Source: Anaerolineae bacterium
Lineage (GTDB): Bacteria; Chloroflexota; Anaerolineae; B4-G1; SLSP01
Reading direction: 5' to 3'
DNA length: 32,933 nucleotides
Assembly (NCBI GenBank): GCA_025454475.1
Contig: JALOOJ010000018.1
Span: forward strand, 1-32,933
How positions within the stretch are numbered: the stretch's first letter is position 1; every line of letters starts with the position of its first letter. A program made the translations under genes and the position numbers. Of the stretch, positions 29,686-32,933 are shown in pieces. A model generated the notes under the pieces. It was not told the DNA's origin. It saw nothing but the letters and a program-made list of their open reading frames with translations, and ran no database searches.

Positions 29686-29701
29686 CGCATTCATACGTGG
29701 G

Positions 29702-29729
29702 AGCGGGGATCCTGTTGGGGATCCCCGCT
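29702..29729. terminator. Perfect 11-bp inverted repeat between convergent genes (possible bidirectional terminator)
   Basis: AGCGGGGATCC-TGTTGG-GGATCCCCGCT; no clear T-tract on either side. Confidence 0.6.
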
Positions 29730-29755
29730 TAGTGAGTGCAGCGAGACGGGGCGGC

Positions 29756-31423
29756 TCAGTCTGCGCGGCCCTCGTCTGCAACTGCCAGCTGATCAGATGC
29801 GCCGCCGGGCCTATCGTGCATCCTCGCGATGGCAGCACCGACGAAGTCCCGGAAAAGCGGGTGTGGTCGCTGTAGGCGCGACTTGAACTCCGGGTGGAAC
29901 TGGCTCCCCACCATCCATGGGTGGTCAGCCAGTTCGGCGATCTCCACCAACCTGCCATCTGGCGACATGCCACTGTAGACCAATCCTGCCTGGGCCAAGA
30001 TATCGCGATAGGCATTGTTGAACTCGAAGCGGTGGCGGTGCCGCTCCTGGACCTCTGCGACACCATACGCTGAGCGCGCTTTGGTTCCCGGCGCCAAGAT
30101 GCACGGGTAGCTTCCCAGTCGCATCGTGCCGCCGATATCGGCGATGCCGCGCTGATCGGGCATGAGCGCGATCACGGGATGCGCCGTGGAGGGCTCGAAC
30201 TCGGTGCTGTTGGGGGCGTGGCTGTCCAGCACGTGGCGTGCCAGCTCGATGCACATAACCTGCATTCCCAGACACAGCCCGAGGTAGGGTATCTGGTTCT
30301 CCCTGGCAACGTTCGCAGCGACGATCTTGCCCTCGATTCCTCGATAGCCAAACCCACCTGGAACCACGATGCCGTCGGCCGCCAAGAGCCGGCCAATGCT
30401 CTTCCCGCGCTCGAGATCCTCGCTGTGCACCCAGTCGAGGTCGATCTCGTGGTCGTGGTGCAGCCCTGCGTGGATGAGTGCCTCACGAACGCTCATATAT
30501 GCATCGTGGAGTTCGACGTACTTGCCCACAAGTGCGATCCGAACCTTCGGCTGTTCGCGTCTGAGCTTGGCGACGGCAGCGCCCCAGCCGTCCATCGCCG
30601 GGCTCTGGGCGAGCTCCTGCAGGCCTAGGCGCTTGACGACGAGGTCACCCACACCTTCTCTCTCGAGTAGCAGCGGCACCTCGTAGATGCTGTCCATGGT
30701 CAGGAGTGGGATCACGGCCTCGCTGTCCACATCACAGAAGAGCGCCACCTTGTTGCGCACGTCAACACCGATGGGGAGGTCGGAGCGCAAGGTGATAATG
30801 TCCGGCTGTATTCCCATCCCGCGCAACTCGCGCACGCTGTGCTGAGTCGGCTTTGTCTTGAGCTCGCCGCTTGCATTGAGATACGGGAGGAGCGTGACGT
30901 GGATGTAGAGGACATTGTCGCGCCCCACATCCTTGCGCATCTGGCGGATCGCCTCGAGGAACGGCTGACCCTCGATGTCGCCTACGGTGCCGCCGATCTC
31001 GATGATGGCGACGTTGGCCTTGAGCTCCTGGGCGGCGCGGATGATGCGGCGCTTGATCTCGTTGGTCACGTGCGGAACGACCTGGATCGTGCCGCCGAGG
31101 AAGTCGCCGCGCCGCTCCCGTGCGATGACCTCGCTGTAGACTTGGCCGGTCGTCACGTTGTTGAGCTTGCCAAGGTTCTCGTCGATGAACCGCTCGTAGT
31201 GTCCTAGGTCCAGGTCGGTCTCAGCGCCATCCTCGGTGACGAAGACCTCGCCATGCTGGTAGGGCGCCATCGTGCCTGGGTCGACATTGAGGTACGGGTC
31301 CAGCTTCTGGATGGACACGTGAAGGCCTCTTGCTTTGAGGACATGGCCAAGAGACGCCGCAGTGATGCCCTTCCCGAGAGAACTGACTACCCCGCCGGTG
31401 ACGAAGACGTATTTGGTTGTCAA
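29756..31423 (-). CDS. pyrG: CTP synthase
   Basis: [79 protein letters not shown]; GATase [13 protein letters not shown] start. Confidence 0.98.
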   Translation of the reverse strand: MTTKYVFVTGGVVSSLGKGITAASLGHVLKARGLHVSIQKLDPYLNVDPGTMAPYQHGEVFVTEDGAETDLDLGHYERFIDENLGKLNNVTTGQVYSEVIARERRGDFLGGTIQVVPHVTNEIKRRIIRAAQELKANVAIIEIGGTVGDIEGQPFLEAIRQMRKDVGRDNVLYIHVTLLPYLNASGELKTKPTQHSVRELRGMGIQPDIITLRSDLPIGVDVRNKVALFCDVDSEAVIPLLTMDSIYEVPLLLEREGVGDLVVKRLGLQELAQSPAMDGWGAAVAKLRREQPKVRIALVGKYVELHDAYMSVREALIHAGLHHDHEIDLDWVHSEDLERGKSIGRLLAADGIVVPGGFGYRGIEGKIVAANVARENQIPYLGLCLGMQVMCIELARHVLDSHAPNSTEFEPSTAHPVIALMPDQRGIADIGGTMRLGSYPCILAPGTKARSAYGVAEVQERHRHRFEFNNAYRDILAQAGLVYSGMSPDGRLVEIAELADHPWMVGSQFHPEFKSRLQRPHPLFRDFVGAAIARMHDRPGGASDQLAVADEGRAD

Positions 31424-31453
31424 GAATCACCTCCTCTACGGGAACGTGATTCT
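31423..31453 (-). promoter_or_regulatory. Hairpin-forming leader overlapping pyrG SD and start codon
   Basis: mRNA-sense AGAATCAC (15 nt) GTGATTCT, 8-bp perfect arms; loop and 3' arm contain AGGAGGTGAT; first base of the TTG start lies in the 3' arm. Confidence 0.45.
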
Positions 31454-31482
31454 ACCCGATGTTGCGTGAACGCCAAGCTGAT

Positions 31483-31510
31483 TTGCGGAATTGGGAATTG
31501 TGTGTACAAT
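31483..31510 (+). promoter_or_regulatory. Possible promoter for RRM gene
   Basis: TTGCGG - 16 nt - TACAAT, about 70 nt before ATG 31580. Confidence 0.4.
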
Positions 31511-31579
31511 AGAACCAGAGCAAGCGTTCAGAGGGAACGGGGGCTCGAGTATTTCTGTAGTCTGAAAGGACGCGTCGAG

Positions 31580-31954
31580 ATGAGAATCTATGTCGGGAAT
31601 TTGTCGTACCAGGCGACCGAGGACGAACTACGCCAGCTTTTTGAGCCCTATGGCGAGGTCGCTGAGATCAACGTCATCACGGATCGGGATACGGGGCGCT
31701 CACGAGGATTTGCCTTCGTCGAGATGCCTGATGCCAAGGCTGGCGCAGCCGCGATCGAGGCGCTAGACCAGAAGGATCATCAGGGTAGGAATCTGCGTGT
31801 CAACGAGGCGCAGCCTCGTCAGCAGTCCGGCCGCGGTGGTGGCTTCGGTGGTGGTGGCGGCGGCGGTGGTTTTGGTGGTGGTGGTGGCGGCGGCGGCCGC
31901 GGGCAGCGCCGCACGGGTGGTGGTGGCGGTGGCAGCAGCCGTCGCGACTGGTAA
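31580..31954 (+). CDS. Glycine-rich RRM RNA-binding protein
   Basis: RNP2 RIYVGNLSY and RNP1 SRGFAFVEM; C-terminal Gly/Arg-rich tail GRGGGFGGGGGGGGFGGGGGGGGRGQRRTGGGGGGSSRRDW. Confidence 0.93.
   Translation: MRIYVGNLSYQATEDELRQLFEPYGEVAEINVITDRDTGRSRGFAFVEMPDAKAGAAAIEALDQKDHQGRNLRVNEAQPRQQSGRGGGFGGGGGGGGFGGGGGGGGRGQRRTGGGGGGSSRRDW
31834..31936 (+). repeat. Low-complexity GGN coding repeat (Gly-rich tail)
   Basis: Runs of ggtggtggcggcggcggtgg encoding poly-Gly. Confidence 0.85.
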
Positions 31955-31987
31955 TCCCTCGACGTCTCCGATAGGTTGACCCACTCC

Positions 31988-32017
31988 CCCCCCAGGCTCC
32001 GGCCTGGGGGGTTCTCT
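31988..32017 (+). terminator. Rho-independent terminator downstream of RRM gene
   Basis: CCCCCCAGGC-TCCG-GCCTGGGGGG followed by TTCTCTT. Confidence 0.85.
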
Positions 32018-32170
32018 TGCCGGCAAGCCCCCCGCGAAGCCACGTGCTCAGTAACTGCTCTGCCTCCCCTGGTTTGCCAGCGTAGTCATAATGTGCTATG
32101 GTACCGATCAGGGCGTGGCGACCTGCGCTGCGCCTCGAAGTCCACACGTGGCCACGGAGGAGGTGCGAGT

Positions 32171-32917
32171 ATGGTTATCCTTGGCGTCGATGTCGGTGGT
32201 TCAGGCATCAAGGGCGCTCCTGTCGACACGGAGAAAGGGGTCATGCTGAGTGAGCGGTTCCGCATCCCCACACCAGGAGGAGCCGAGCCGCAGGCTGTGG
32301 CTCTCGTTGTAGGTGAGATCGCTCGGAACTTCGCCTGGAACGGTCCGATTGGCGTCGGGTTCCCTGCGGTGATCCAACACGGTGTCGCCAAGACCGCTGC
32401 CAACGTGCACAAGAGCTGGATCGGTACCCATGCGGAGGATCTCTTGGCCGGGGCCACAGGATGCCCCGTGAGGGTGCTCAACGATGCCGATGTCGCAGGT
32501 ATGGCGGAGATGCGCTTTGGGGCTGGACGCGGGCGTCAAGGTGTGGTGTTTATCATCACCATTGGCACCGGACTGGGCACGGCGCTCTTCACGAACGGCG
32601 TTCTCGTCCCCAACACTGAGTTGGGCCATATCGAGATGGACGGCCAAGATGCGGAGTGGCAGGCCTCCGATGCTGCACGCCAGCGTGGGAAGATGAAGTG
32701 GACAGCATGGGCAAAGCGGTTCAACCGTTACCTGCAGCGGCTGGACGCGTTGTTCTGGCCAGACCTGTTCATCCTGGGCGGTGGCGCCAGTAAGAAGATC
32801 GACAAGTTCCGGAGTGAACTCGACGTTCACGCGGAGATCGTTCCAGCGAAACTGGCCAACGAGGCGGGAATTGTTGGCGCCGCCATTGCAGCAGAGGCGT
32901 TAGCGAACGAGCACTGA
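32171..32917 (+). CDS. ppgK: ROK-family polyphosphate glucokinase-like kinase
   Basis: [71 protein letters not shown]; start at ATG 32171. Confidence 0.88.
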   Translation: MVILGVDVGGSGIKGAPVDTEKGVMLSERFRIPTPGGAEPQAVALVVGEIARNFAWNGPIGVGFPAVIQHGVAKTAANVHKSWIGTHAEDLLAGATGCPVRVLNDADVAGMAEMRFGAGRGRQGVVFIITIGTGLGTALFTNGVLVPNTELGHIEMDGQDAEWQASDAARQRGKMKWTAWAKRFNRYLQRLDALFWPDLFILGGGASKKIDKFRSELDVHAEIVPAKLANEAGIVGAAIAAEALANEH

Positions 32918-32933
32918 GATGATGGCTCATATG

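Noticed and set aside
31763-32026. Ala/Thr- or Pro-rich ORFs antisense or out of frame over the GGN tract
   Set aside because: Artefacts of the Gly-rich repeat read in other frames.

Overview
The window looks like a chromosomal segment from a GC-rich bacterium, probably Chloroflexota (an inference from gene content and protein style). Its core is an oriC-type cluster on + strand: rpmH-rnpA-yidD-[PQQ-propeller lipoprotein]-yidC-jag-[PfkB kinase]-parA. Other housekeeping genes are rsgA, ligA, recO, a fused glyQS, pyrG, an RRM/Gly-rich RNA-binding protein and a ppgK-like kinase. Four parts are less ordinary. (1) A two-gene unit behind a near-consensus promoter encodes a 900-codon ORF (M23 peptidase + three SH3b + clan GH-A-like barrel + C-terminal HhH, no visible signal peptide) followed 3 bp later by an 11xLRR-Roc-COR protein ending in a death-like/effector-associated-type domain; this is a candidate undescribed conflict or cell-wall surveillance system. 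(2) An OmpR-type response regulator lies 8 nt upstream of a membrane-anchored NACHT/STAND-like NTPase with HEAT-like repeats, with no histidine kinase in the window. (3) A SEDS (FtsW/RodA) polymerase is fused to a class-B PBP-like domain in which all three transpeptidase motifs (SxxK, SxN, KTG) appear degenerate, while the SEDS catalytic Asp motif is kept. (4) The pyrG leader can form a hairpin that covers an extended Shine-Dalgarno and the TTG start. All calls come from reading the sequence and ORF translations; no database search was run.
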